A DNA stretch of 64,000 bases from Gemmatimonadota bacterium (GTDB lineage Bacteria > JBHIER01 > G020348925). Where the stretch lies: positions 2,295,782 through 2,359,781 of the forward strand of contig CP070758.1 of the NCBI GenBank assembly GCA_020348925.1, in the 5' to 3' direction. A program made the position numbers and the translations under genes. This document shows, piece by piece, positions 1-9,200 of this stretch (its first letter is position 1; each line of letters begins with the position of its first letter). The notes below the pieces were generated by a model. It searched no databases. It had not been told where the DNA came from and saw nothing but the letters and a program-made list of their open reading frames with translations.

Positions 1-555
1 CGGAGCAGGACGTGGCCGGAGTGCTGCTGCGGTTCCGGTACGATCAGAAGAGTCTGACGGCCGGGGAGCCGGAGTTGACGGTTCGGTCGGAAGGGATGGA
101 TGTGAGCTCTCGGGTGATCGGGGATGAGCTGGTGGTCTTTGTCTCCAGCATGAGGGGAGAGGCTATCGAGGCCGGAGCCGGTTCGGTGGTGCGTGTGCCC
201 TTCACCCTGACCGGCGATGTGTCGGAGGTGGGGATCGAGGTGGTTGAGCCCGTGGTCTTCACCGTGGATGAGGCCATTGTTTTCGGTCATGGCTCGATGT
301 TCGTGGTCAAATCCGAGGATCTGGTGCCGGCCGAGTACGGTCTGGCCCAGAATTACCCGAATCCGTTCAACCCGGTGACGTCGATCGCCTACAGTCTGCC
401 TCAGGCGGCCAAGGTGAAGGTGTTTGTCTACAACACGTTGGGACAGGTTGTGGCCGAGCTGGTGGACGGCGATCAGGAGGCCGGGCATCATGTGGTCAAG
501 TGGGATGCCGGAGAGTTGGCCAGTGGTGTCTACTTCTACCGGATTGAAGCGAATG
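1..555 (+). repeat. Direct repeat copy A of 4917-5471
   Basis: Read with a constant offset of 4916 bases, positions 1-555 match 4917-5471 over almost every base without gaps; scattered substitutions are mostly in the first 120 and last 60 bases. The middle, encoding the end of the cohesin-like domain and the start of the sorting domain, is nearly identical. The repeat starts at or before the window edge, so its full length is unknown. It is coding in both copies. Confidence 0.9.
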
Positions 556-617
556 GAACATCCCGAGAAAATCGGGGCGACTTCACAGCCACCCGACGCA
601 TGGTGTTGATGAAATAG
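1..617 (+). CDS. Secreted surface protein, C-terminal fragment (cohesin-like + T9SS/FlgD-like sorting domain)
   Basis: This is the 3' end of a gene cut by the window edge; the reading frame is open from base 3 to the TAG at 615-617. The visible ~205 residues hold the end of a cohesin-like beta-sandwich (VAGVLLRFRYDQK, later VVRVPFTLTGDVSEV) followed by the sorting module NYPNPFNPVTSIAYSLP, VYNTLGQVV, SGVYFYRIE and the terminal RMVLMK. The same region forms the C-terminus of the gene at 1040-5509 with near-identical DNA, so the missing part probably resembles that protein. One difference is about eight extra residues just before the last motif (NGTSRENRG). The role is inferred to be an extracellular protein anchored or exported by a T9SS-like route. 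A strong terminator follows 50 bases downstream. Confidence 0.85.
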   Translation, partial: EQDVAGVLLRFRYDQKSLTAGEPELTVRSEGMDVSSRVIGDELVVFVSSMRGEAIEAGAGSVVRVPFTLTGDVSEVGIEVVEPVVFTVDEAIVFGHGSMFVVKSEDLVPAEYGLAQNYPNPFNPVTSIAYSLPQAAKVKVFVYNTLGQVVAELVDGDQEAGHHVVKWDAGELASGVYFYRIEANGTSRENRGDFTATRRMVLMK

Positions 618-666
618 AAAGGTTCAAAAGTCTAAAAGCATGTCCTGAGCTAAGGCGAAGAATCTC

Positions 667-714
667 AAAATAAAACCTCCCGAAGGTTCAGAATTCTTCG
701 GGAGGTTTTATTTT
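667..714 (+). terminator. Intrinsic terminator after the first gene
   Basis: A perfect 19-base-pair inverted repeat (667-685 with 696-714) has an A-rich left arm, a GC core ACCTCCCGAAG and a T-rich right arm ending GGTTTTATTTT. It can work in either direction. It closes the transcript of the truncated surface-protein gene. Confidence 0.85.
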
Positions 715-853
715 GTATGGAGTGCGTCGATAGAAACGGAGCGCTTTCAAATGCAAAATCATAGACTCTCGAAAAATGCGATATAGAATCCCCAGCAATA
801 AATATTCATTTAGGGGGGCCTTGGAATTCTTCGAACAAATAAGTAAAAAATGC

Positions 854-882
854 TTGACATAAAAGGGCTTACATAGTATATT
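854..882 (+). promoter_or_regulatory. Sigma-70-type promoter for the propeller surface protein
   Basis: TTGACA at 854-859, 17 bases, TATATT at 877-882. Transcription would start near 889, leaving a leader of about 150 bases before the ATG at 1040. No other structure was recognised in the leader. Confidence 0.7.
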
Positions 883-1039
883 GCAAAACATTAGTCAGAT
901 ACCTTGCTACAAGAGAGATCGAATAATTTGATTTCAATCCTTTTACACCGGATTCAAAAAAAAGTGGCGCACAATTCCAGAAACTTCTTATCAATTTTTT
1001 CACATTTCTTTTTATTCTAACACAAGGGAGGACATGGAA

Positions 1040-4000
1040 ATGAAAAGGTGCATATGGTTCATGGCGGCATTTCTGATTGTGCTTGCTCCGAGCATTTTCG
1101 CCCAGTCTGTCCTTTCGGAGTTACAGATTACGACGGACACGAATACGCAGTGGCGACCTTCCGTCTACGGCAATTATATAGTCTGGCAGGATCAGCGGAA
1201 CGGAAATGCCGACATCTACGGGTACAACCTGGCCACGAATACGGAGTTTCCCATCTGTATCAATACATTTAACCAGGAGCACCCTACCATCTACGGTGAC
1301 ATCGTGGTGTGGTACGACTGGAGGAATGTCAACGCAGACATCTACGGGTACGATCTGGCCACGAATACGGAATTCCCGATTTGTTTGAATCCGAATACCC
1401 AGCGACTACCCGTCATCTGGGAAAACTTCGTCGTCTGGAACGATTGGCGGAACGGCAACTGGGATATTTACGGATACGACCTTTCGACTGCTACCGAATT
1501 TCCCATCTGCACCAACGGGGCGCATCAATATTTCCCCAGAACCGGCGGTCGCTATGCGGTCTGGTGGGACGAGAGAAATGGCATCGGCAACTGGGATATC
1601 TACGGGTACGACCTGCTCACGAATACGGAATTCCCGATCTGTTTGGATCCGAATAACCAGGGATACCCTGCCGTGCACAATGATATTGTGGCCTGGATTG
1701 ACGACAGGGACGGCAACTGGAGTATTTACGGCTACAATGTTACCACGGCGACGGAGTTCCCCATCTGTACCAATACATCCGACCAGTTCCGTCCGTGGGT
1801 GTCGGATAATGTTGTGGTCTGGTTCGATCTGAGGAACGGGAATCAGGACATTTACGGTTATCAACTCTCCACGGGGACGGAGTTTCAGATCACGACGAAC
1901 ACGAGCGACCAGAGGCATCCCAAGATCCACTGCAACCGGGTGCTGTGGCACGATCGCCGGGACGGGGATTACAATATATACAGCGCTACCCTTGATATCA
2001 ATATGTGTGGGAGAGCCGTGGCCTGGGGAGATACGTGCATGAATCATGTGGGGCCTGACGATCCCGAGGATTTTCTGCTGGGAAGCAGCCCGCTGTACGC
2101 GGACCAGGATCTCTATGCGGTGGGTTTTTACAATTCGAAGGGACTCGCCATGGTGAACTCCATCTCCTTTCAGTGGTACGATCCGGGATCGGTGGATCTG
2201 TGGGTGTATCTGGGGCGTGAGGATTATTGTCCCCATTGTCAGCCGCTTTTGACGGGGGAGAGTCCCTTGGGTAGCATGTTAGGTCAGGTCGGGTCCGGTG
2301 ATTTTATTGGCAACTGGGAATGGGAGAAGGTGGATTTGGGTGATGGCCCGTGCATTCTGATCCCGGCCAAGCGTTGCTTCTATGTGGTGTGGAAGATGAA
2401 AGATGGAATGGATCGACCGAGGATACTGGGTGACGCCGAACATTCAGACAGTTTCTCGTGGATCTACAATGCGGAGTATGGATTGTGGAAGTGCTTTCCA
2501 GGATATGAATATATGGTGGAAGTGTGTTTGGACTATCAACCCGGGTGTATAGAAATTCAAGGGCCGGATATTACGTGGGATCATCCGTACCGCGGTGAGT
2601 ATCCGTGTGTCTGCGATGATTACGCAGTGCGGGCCGTTTTCCACAACGAGTGTGATGAGGGTGAGTTCGTGGATGTTGAATTTTACGAAGCGCCGTGGGG
2701 ATTATTCACTGTGCCGACAAGCGGGGGTGCTTTGTGCGTGGAGACGGCCTTTGTCCCCGGTGAGGGAAGGGATACGGTCGTGTGTGCCTGTGAGTATCAT
2801 CATCATTCTGAGGAGCACAACGGGTGGGCAAGGAACATTGTTGTGGCCTGGACGCGGGATATGGAATTTTGCTACGATACTCCAGGTCCAACATGGTATA
2901 TGAGCCGGCGATGTAGGATGACGATCTGGCCGGACGGGCCGTGGGACAAGGAGCCGGTGCGTTGGGGTTTGGCACCGATTACGATTCCCGTGTACAATGA
3001 GCATCCGGGGGAGATGCGCTTTGAGTTGCATATAGCTGATTTACCTTCAGAGTGGGATGCGGATTTGAGTTGGGATGACGAGATGTTGTCACCTGAAGAG
3101 ACTCGGAATGTTTTATTGACTGTTTGGCCTGATGGTGACGAGCCTGAGGGTCCGGTTGTCATCAGGGTCATGGCGTTTAAGTGCAACGGTGAGTGGGGCG
3201 AGGTGGAGATCGAGTTCATGCCCTATCCGGAGCATTTCTTCCTGGGTCCGGACGGTCGGCCGGTACAGCCGGTGCACGTGCAGGACATCCGCTGGAGCCC
3301 ACGCTATCCGTGCGAGAACAGGCCCTACGATGTCTCGGTGACGGTGGTCAACGACGGGCCCAACAGCGCCTATCCGAAGATCAGCTTCGGCCTGGCGCCG
3401 TGGGGTTTCTACTTTCCGCCCTTTGAGGAGATGGTCTACGACACGGTGTTGTGGGGCGGCGTCGGCGGTTTCGCCCGTCAGGTTGTGGCGCCCTATCATC
3501 ACAAGATCCCGTGGTTTATACACGAGGATCTGGAGTGCAACTACTATCAGCAGTATGCGCGGAACATCGTCATCGACTACCCTGTGATCCGCCGTCACTG
3601 TCCTGATCCTGATCTGTTACCCCTGGTATGGACGGTGGAGGATTCGACAACGGAGTATTTCAGGGACTGCGAGCGGTGGATGTGGCCGAAGCACCGGTGG
3701 GTGAACGGGGATACGACCTGGAGGCCGGTGATCGTTCCGGTACCCCTGTACAACGATGAGCCCTTTCCTGTTCTTTTCTGGATGTGGGTGGAGTCGGCAC
3801 CGGTTTCTCCCGGTGGGGAGATGTGGGAGACAACTTTTGATGGAGGAGATCCAACATTAGAGATAGATGGCGTTCTCCCGGGGGAAATGGAGGAGGTCAA
3901 TCTGTCCATTATCCCCAAGGGGGATGCTCCGCCAAGTGCGTTGCCGGACCATGTGGTGGTGGGTGCGGCGAAGTGGGATATACTCGGCGGATCCGGAAGC

Positions 4001-5509
4001 GAATACTTATCATGCTTCTATGACACCACGTTTATCGATATCAAGTTCATGCCGTACACGGGCATGTGTATCCGGGACACCAGCGGGATCAAGGTCGGCT
4101 ACAAGTATTCGGAGACGTGCAGTGGCGATGATACAATCTATCCGACCCTGCTGCCCGGCGATCAGGTGAGTATCGGCCTGATGCTGGACAACGAGTACCC
4201 GGTCTCGGCGGCGCAGATCGATCTGTGGTACGAGTCGGCTTACATGCGGGTGGTGGACGTTCAGACGACGACGCGGACGATCGGCTTTGAGCTGGTGCAC
4301 CGCGAGTTGGCGCCAGGAACGCACGAGATCGCGTTGTACTCGACGCCGACCCATCCGATAATTGTGCCCAATCCGCCCAGTTCGCATTGCGAGCTGCCGC
4401 CCGGGTACAATGATGTGGGTTTGTTGTCGATCGTGACGGTGACGTTTGAGATTTTGCCCGGAGCACCTGCGGGTGAGTGTGCGGACATCTGGTACGGGAC
4501 GGTGATCCTGGACGGGCTGCCGGACTGGGAGGGTCATCCCAAGGAGCCGCTGTGTTTGAAGTTTGAGGACAAGGGTCAGATCTGTTACGGTGGGTACATT
4601 GTGCCCAACAAGTGCGACGTGACGGGCTTATCCGCGGCACCGGACACCATGGTGACGTTGATGGATCTGTTGGCCATCTTGAACCACCTCACGGGGAAGA
4701 AGAGCCTGGGATCGTTGGATGACGTTTTTGATCCGACGACGTTGATCTGGGCGGCGGATGCCAATGGCGATGGGCTCGTCAACATCATCGATCTGATGAA
4801 GTGCATCAACCTGGCCGTGGGCGTTTGCGATCCGAAGGTGGCCGTGGCCGATGTGGCGGTGGGCGATGCGGTCGGAGTATCGGGTCGGACGGTGGCGGTG
4901 CCGGTGGATGTGACCTCGGAGCAGGATGTGGCCGGCCTGCTGCTGCGGTTCCGGTACGATCAGGAGATTCTGATGGCCGGTGAGGCCGAGCTGACGGACC
5001 GGGCAGCGGGCATGGATGTTGTCACCAAGGTGATCGGGGATGAGCTGGTGGTCTTCGTCTCCAGCATGAGGGGCGAGGCTATCGAGGCAGGTGCGGGTTC
5101 GGTGGTGCGTGTGCCCTTCACGCTGAGTGGCGATGTGTCGGAGGTGGGGATCGAGGTGGTTGAGCCCGTGGTCTTCACCGTGGATGAGGCCATTGTTTTC
5201 GGTCACGGTTCGATGTTCGTGGTCAAATCCGAGGATCTGGTGCCGGCCGAGTACGGTCTGGCCCAGAACTACCCGAATCCGTTCAACCCGGTGACGTCGA
5301 TCGCCTACAGTCTGCCTCAGGCGGCCAAGGTCAAGGGGTTTGTCTATAATACGTTGGGACAGGTTGTGGCCGAACTGGTGGACGGTGATCAGGAGGCCGG
5401 GCATCATGTGATCAAGTGGGATGCCCGGGATCTGGCCAGCGGTGTCTATTTTTACAGAATCGAAGCGAATGACTTTGCGGCCACGAGACGGATGGTGCTG
5501 ATGAAGTAA
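1040..5509 (+). CDS. Secreted modular surface protein: 7-repeat beta-propeller, Cys-rich stalk, cohesin-like, dockerin-like, T9SS-type sorting domain
   Basis: 1489 residues. Start: ATG at 1040 lies 8 bases after AGGGAGG (1025-1031); an ATG at 1034 is too close to it. A signal peptide ending SIFAQ covers residues 1-22. Residues ~28-325 hold seven ~43-residue repeats with the core VVW.D.RNGN.DIYGY...T.TEFPIC, consistent with a seven-bladed propeller. Residues ~325-1005 are cysteine-rich, with one ~180-residue segment and two copies of another unit (motifs CEYHHH, ARNIVV, CRMTIWP; second copy YARNIVIDY, CERWMWP). I do not recognise these domains. A cohesin-like sandwich follows (~1040-1185), then a dockerin-like module (~1190-1260; first loop degenerate, second loop ADANGDGLVNIIDL), a second cohesin-like module and the sorting domain (NYPNPFNP at ~1408). 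No catalytic motif was seen. The role is likely binding or structure at the cell surface. Confidence 0.9.
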   Translation: MKRCIWFMAAFLIVLAPSIFAQSVLSELQITTDTNTQWRPSVYGNYIVWQDQRNGNADIYGYNLATNTEFPICINTFNQEHPTIYGDIVVWYDWRNVNADIYGYDLATNTEFPICLNPNTQRLPVIWENFVVWNDWRNGNWDIYGYDLSTATEFPICTNGAHQYFPRTGGRYAVWWDERNGIGNWDIYGYDLLTNTEFPICLDPNNQGYPAVHNDIVAWIDDRDGNWSIYGYNVTTATEFPICTNTSDQFRPWVSDNVVVWFDLRNGNQDIYGYQLSTGTEFQITTNTSDQRHPKIHCNRVLWHDRRDGDYNIYSATLDINMCGRAVAWGDTCMNHVGPDDPEDFLLGSSPLYADQDLYAVGFYNSKGLAMVNSISFQWYDPGSVDLWVYLGREDYCPHCQPLLTGESPLGSMLGQVGSGDFIGNWEWEKVDLGDGPCILIPAKRCFYVVWKMKDGMDRPRILGDAEHSDSFSWIYNAEYGLWKCFPGYEYMVEVCLDYQPGCIEIQGPDITWDHPYRGEYPCVCDDYAVRAVFHNECDEGEFVDVEFYEAPWGLFTVPTSGGALCVETAFVPGEGRDTVVCACEYHHHSEEHNGWARNIVVAWTRDMEFCYDTPGPTWYMSRRCRMTIWPDGPWDKEPVRWGLAPITIPVYNEHPGEMRFELHIADLPSEWDADLSWDDEMLSPEETRNVLLTVWPDGDEPEGPVVIRVMAFKCNGEWGEVEIEFMPYPEHFFLGPDGRPVQPVHVQDIRWSPRYPCENRPYDVSVTVVNDGPNSAYPKISFGLAPWGFYFPPFEEMVYDTVLWGGVGGFARQVVAPYHHKIPWFIHEDLECNYYQQYARNIVIDYPVIRRHCPDPDLLPLVWTVEDSTTEYFRDCERWMWPKHRWVNGDTTWRPVIVPVPLYNDEPFPVLFWMWVESAPVSPGGEMWETTFDGGDPTLEIDGVLPGEMEEVNLSIIPKGDAPPSALPDHVVVGAAKWDILGGSGSEYLSCFYDTTFIDIKFMPYTGMCIRDTSGIKVGYKYSETCSGDDTIYPTLLPGDQVSIGLMLDNEYPVSAAQIDLWYESAYMRVVDVQTTTRTIGFELVHRELAPGTHEIALYSTPTHPIIVPNPPSSHCELPPGYNDVGLLSIVTVTFEILPGAPAGECADIWYGTVILDGLPDWEGHPKEPLCLKFEDKGQICYGGYIVPNKCDVTGLSAAPDTMVTLMDLLAILNHLTGKKSLGSLDDVFDPTTLIWAADANGDGLVNIIDLMKCINLAVGVCDPKVAVADVAVGDAVGVSGRTVAVPVDVTSEQDVAGLLLRFRYDQEILMAGEAELTDRAAGMDVVTKVIGDELVVFVSSMRGEAIEAGAGSVVRVPFTLSGDVSEVGIEVVEPVVFTVDEAIVFGHGSMFVVKSEDLVPAEYGLAQNYPNPFNPVTSIAYSLPQAAKVKGFVYNTLGQVVAELVDGDQEAGHHVIKWDARDLASGVYFYRIEANDFAATRRMVLMK
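4917..5471 (+). repeat. Direct repeat copy B of 1-555
   Basis: Internal to the 3' end of the propeller protein gene and near-identical to 1-555. It encodes the second cohesin-like module and most of the sorting domain. The high DNA identity, against much weaker similarity to the equivalent region of the 6288-10220 gene, points to recent duplication or gene conversion. Confidence 0.9.
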
Positions 5510-5568
5510 GTTCGAGAAGCATACCTTGAGCTTGTCGAAGGGTCAAAAAGTCGAAGAGCTGAACACTC

Positions 5569-5602
5569 AAAGCCGCTCTGGTTTCGAAACCGGGGCGGCT
5601 TT
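5569..5602 (+). terminator. Probable terminator after the propeller protein
   Basis: Inverted repeat AAAGCCGC ... GCGGCTTT, extended inward by CTGGTTT/AAACCGG with a two-base CG loop. The following T-run is short (CTTTACTA), so efficiency is uncertain. Immediately upstream, 5524-5544 carries a short motif (CCTTGAGCTTGTCGAAGGGTC) of the kind seen as dispersed extragenic repeats in some genomes. Confidence 0.6.
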
Positions 5603-5990
5603 ACTATGCTGGGCCAGTTTTTCCAAGAACGTTTTTTTATCAGAAGAAGAATTCTTGTCGTCCCTCAGACTCGCCGTACCGTATGAGAAGCCTATCAATC
5701 CGGCCTCGTTCGTAAGACACTCAATTAATATTAGATCATTTATTATCATTTGGTTACAGAGCACTGTGCACCCTGGGATCCGGCCGGATGTCTGTTCTGA
5801 TTTTATTGGATTCCCCTCAAAGAATTGCACGATTTTCTGTGTGTGGCAGAAAAAGGAGCGTTAACAGGGGAAGAAATATTTTGCAGACAAATATGCTCTC
5901 AAAAATCGTTCCAAAAGGGATCACATTTGGACCTCTTTTTTGAGGAGCGGAAATTATAGTAAATACTTTAAAAAATAATTGAAAAAGTCC

Positions 5991-6019
5991 TTGACAATAT
6001 ACTTGAATTTACTTATAAT
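5991..6019 (+). promoter_or_regulatory. Perfect-consensus sigma-70 promoter for the beta-helix surface protein
   Basis: TTGACA (5991-5996), 17 bases, TATAAT (6014-6019). Both hexamers and the spacer match consensus exactly. Transcription would start near 6026. Confidence 0.8.
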
Positions 6020-6056
6020 TAGGCGTTGAAGTGTGGCATTTTTTTGAGGGGCAAAA

Positions 6057-6149
6057 ATGTACAAAAGAATGCTGCTCACAACCCATATTGACGTACATAG
6101 TTTTCCTGATCTCCCTTTTTCAAACGAGAGGGCTTTCAGTAAGGGATAA
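6057..6149 (+). CDS. Possible 30-residue leader ORF
   Basis: ATG at 6057 follows GAGGGG (6046-6051) by 5 bases and opens a 30-codon frame ending TAA at 6147-6149, beginning MYKRMLLTTH. It lies about 30 bases downstream of the predicted transcription start and 138 bases before the ATG of the beta-helix protein. It resembles no known leader peptide and has no run of one regulatory codon. It may be chance; listed because promoter, ribosome site and ORF are properly spaced. Confidence 0.25.
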   Translation: MYKRMLLTTHIDVHSFPDLPFSNERAFSKG

Positions 6150-6287
6150 TTATGTATTGTAGGTGAAGATTATGCGAGTGTTCCTTTGAATCGAAAGTAT
6201 TGAGGAAGACGAACCTCTTTGGATAACGAATGCAGGCAAAACATGAAATTCATATGTTATCGATATTCCCCTCAAGGAGAGAAAAGT

Positions 6288-9200
6288 ATGAGTAGCAGAA
6301 GAAGAGAGAAGATCATGTGGGTCTCATCTCTGATAATATTTTTACTGGTTTTATTTGGTTCGATGAATTCTATTGCCCAGCCTTATGAGGTCTGGGTGGA
6401 CGATGATTATTGCGACGGCTGCGGGAACGACGGTCATACTTGGGGCTACGATGCCTTCGATAATATCCAGGATGGTATTGACGCTGTCTCCAGTAGTACC
6501 GTATGGGTACTACCGGGGACATATTCAGCAATGAACGATATCAATGCGAATGATGTGGAGGTGCTTTCAACCGGTGGACCCGAGGTGACCATCATCGATG
6601 GCGGAGGTTTGGCCAGCTACGGTTTTCAAATTAACACTGACGTGGATAACGTTCGAATAGATGGGTTTACTATTACGGATTGTACCAATGGTATCGTTGT
6701 AAATACATTGGCGGACGGGACGGAAATTCACAACAACTACATTGAAGGAAACAGTCTTTTTGGTGTGTCCACTGGTCCGCCCGTCAACGCTGAGAACAAC
6801 TGGTGGGGCTCCTGCACCGGCCCGTCACATTCAACAAATCCTCAAGGATTAGGGGATGCGGTTTCCGATAATGTCGATTTTGCCCCGTGGCTCTTCCCTT
6901 GCTCCTATGCATTCGGCGATACGTGTTTGAATTATATGCTCCCGGGCAATCCTGATGAATATCTGGAGAGCAGCGACAATCCGACGGAGGATTGGTGGGC
7001 GGTGGTATTTCGCAATCCCGGCGGAGCGGCCAAAATCACGTCCATCTCCTTCAGGTTCTTCGATGGGGGTGTCATCGATCTGTACGTCTTCACCTGCGGT
7101 GACCTGGTTCCTGAGGACGGTCTGTGCGAACCGGGTCAAATTTACGAGGTCTACGACTTTTTGGGAGATTCCCTCACCTCCGCCGTTCGCCACGCCTTTT
7201 TAGGAACCGGCCTGCACCCGATCTTCAATTGGGAGAAGGTCAATCTTGAGGACTCATGCATTACGGTCGGGCCGAAAAGCTGCTTTATCGTGGCCTGGCA
7301 CAAAGCGGTCAATGCGAATCCGCGGATCATGGCCGATGATACCGAAGGGGCGGGGACCCATAGCTGGATCTGGAACGATGAGCTGCAACAGTGGAAGTGT
7401 TTCCAGAACCTCGAATACTGTGTCGACGTCTGCCTCGACTACCAGCCCGGGTGCGTTACTCTGGAATGGCGGGATATCACGTGGGACCCGCTCCATCCTT
7501 GCGTGTGTAACGATTACAACGTCACGGCCGTTTTTTACAACGAATGCAACACCTCTCAGCAGATAGAAGTGGGATTCTACGAGGCCGACTGGGGTTTGTT
7601 CTTCCTACCGGGACCGAACCGGTGCAGCAGTCAACTGTACACCGTACCGGCGAAGGGGTACTTGGAAGTGCCTTGTAACTGTGAGTATCACCATGACACG
7701 GATCCGGGCAATTCCTGGTCCCGTAACGTTGCTGTGAGGTACAACCGCGACGTGGACTTCTGTTGGGATGAACCGGAAACCGTATATCGCTATGAACGGC
7801 GGTGCCGCCGGACCATCTGGCCGGACGCCGATTACAGCGGCGCGTACGGATCCGTACCCGTTCCCATAACGAACAATGAGGGCCAGCAAATGCAGTTCGA
7901 TGTTTCGGTCATCGACACCTCCGGCCCTACGGCCTGGAACTTTCGCTTTGCCAGTGGGAAGACGGATACGACGTTCTGGCTCGATCCACTGGCAGTGAAC
8001 ACACTGGACCTCATCGTTGAGGATACCCAACCGATAACTCAGCCTCTTGTTGTGTGGGTCCAGGCGTTGCAATGCAACGGCGAGGTGGGCGTGGCCGAGA
8101 TCGAGTTCATGCCTTACAGTGAACCGAGTGACCAGGAGTGGTTTCTCAGTATTGGGACTGCCCAGTGGGGGATTTTCTTTCCCACAACGGAGACGTATTA
8201 TGACGCTTGGCCAGGTCTTTATATGGATGAATTCATCAACCCTGATACTTCCTTTGTCGTTCCCATGTATCCATGTGAGGACTTAACGCCTTTTACGCCT
8301 TATTTCAGATGGGACTCCAATGGAACTGTGATACTCTATGCCCAAAAAGAATCGTTTTTGTGGCATCAACAGGGCCGGCAGTTCTATCGGAACGTGGTCC
8401 TTGATTTTCCAGAACTGAAACGCCACTGCTTTCCTGTGGATTCTGTGGCTACACTTTATTACCGGGACTGCCGGCGTATTATCTGGGCGGAGAGCCGGTG
8501 GCCTTGGGACGGGGAGATCGTTCCCATCCCTGTTTATAACGAAGAACCTTTCGAAGACACTATCGAACTTTCCGTGGAAACGGCCCCAACGGGATGGACC
8601 TATTTTCTGACTCAGACCAGTATGACCCTGGCACCGGCTCAGGCCGATACCGCGTTCCTGACGGTGATTCCGCAGGGGGCGGATCCACCTGCACCTCCGT
8701 ATCATGCGATCGCGGTACAGGCGGTGAAAGGGTTCTGCGACCGCGATACGGGATACCTGAATATTGAATTCATGCCCTATGCCTGTCTATGCATTCACGA
8801 TTATGCGGGCAAAGTGGTCGAAAATATCGGTATCGAAGATCCGACCCTTATGCCGGGAGATACGGTCCTGGTGAATCTCATGCTGGAGAACGATTATTAC
8901 GTCAGAGCTCTTCAGGTCGGCGTTGTCTACGATCCTTCGTATCTGGAGCCTGATGACGTGTTATTGACGGCGCGCACGGCGAATATGAGATTGGACTACA
9001 GCCTGTCCGCACCTCCCGGAACACTTTTTATCGCTATCGATACAACATGGGTTTCTCCAGACAGTATCGATCCCAGTCCCATGGGATACCTCTGTCAGGA
9101 GAAATCGTCTGAGGACTTTCTGAAGGTCGTCACCATCGATTTTAACATCATTGATAACGCCCCTCCCGGGGTTTGTTCAAACCTGTATCCGGTGAATGTC

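Larger units (their letters stand above)
5603..6287 (+). other. Long intergenic region and leader
   Basis: About 680 bases without a convincing large gene. It is AT-rich and holds the promoter at 5991-6019 and a leader of about 260 bases with a possible short upstream ORF at 6057-6149. The 5526-5864 open frame runs through the terminator hairpin and has no plausible start or protein signature, so it is not called. Confidence 0.6.

Noticed and set aside
688-891. 67-codon frame on - strand
   Set aside because: Overlaps the terminator and the -35/-10 promoter elements; looks like chance in AT-rich intergenic DNA.
1120-2010. TolB of the Tol-Pal system
   Set aside because: The propeller repeats are in a secreted protein with dockerin-like and sorting domains, and no tolA, tolQ, tolR or pal is near.
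5526-5864. 112-codon frame on + strand after the propeller gene
   Set aside because: Runs through a terminator hairpin, has no ribosome site and no recognisable protein pattern.
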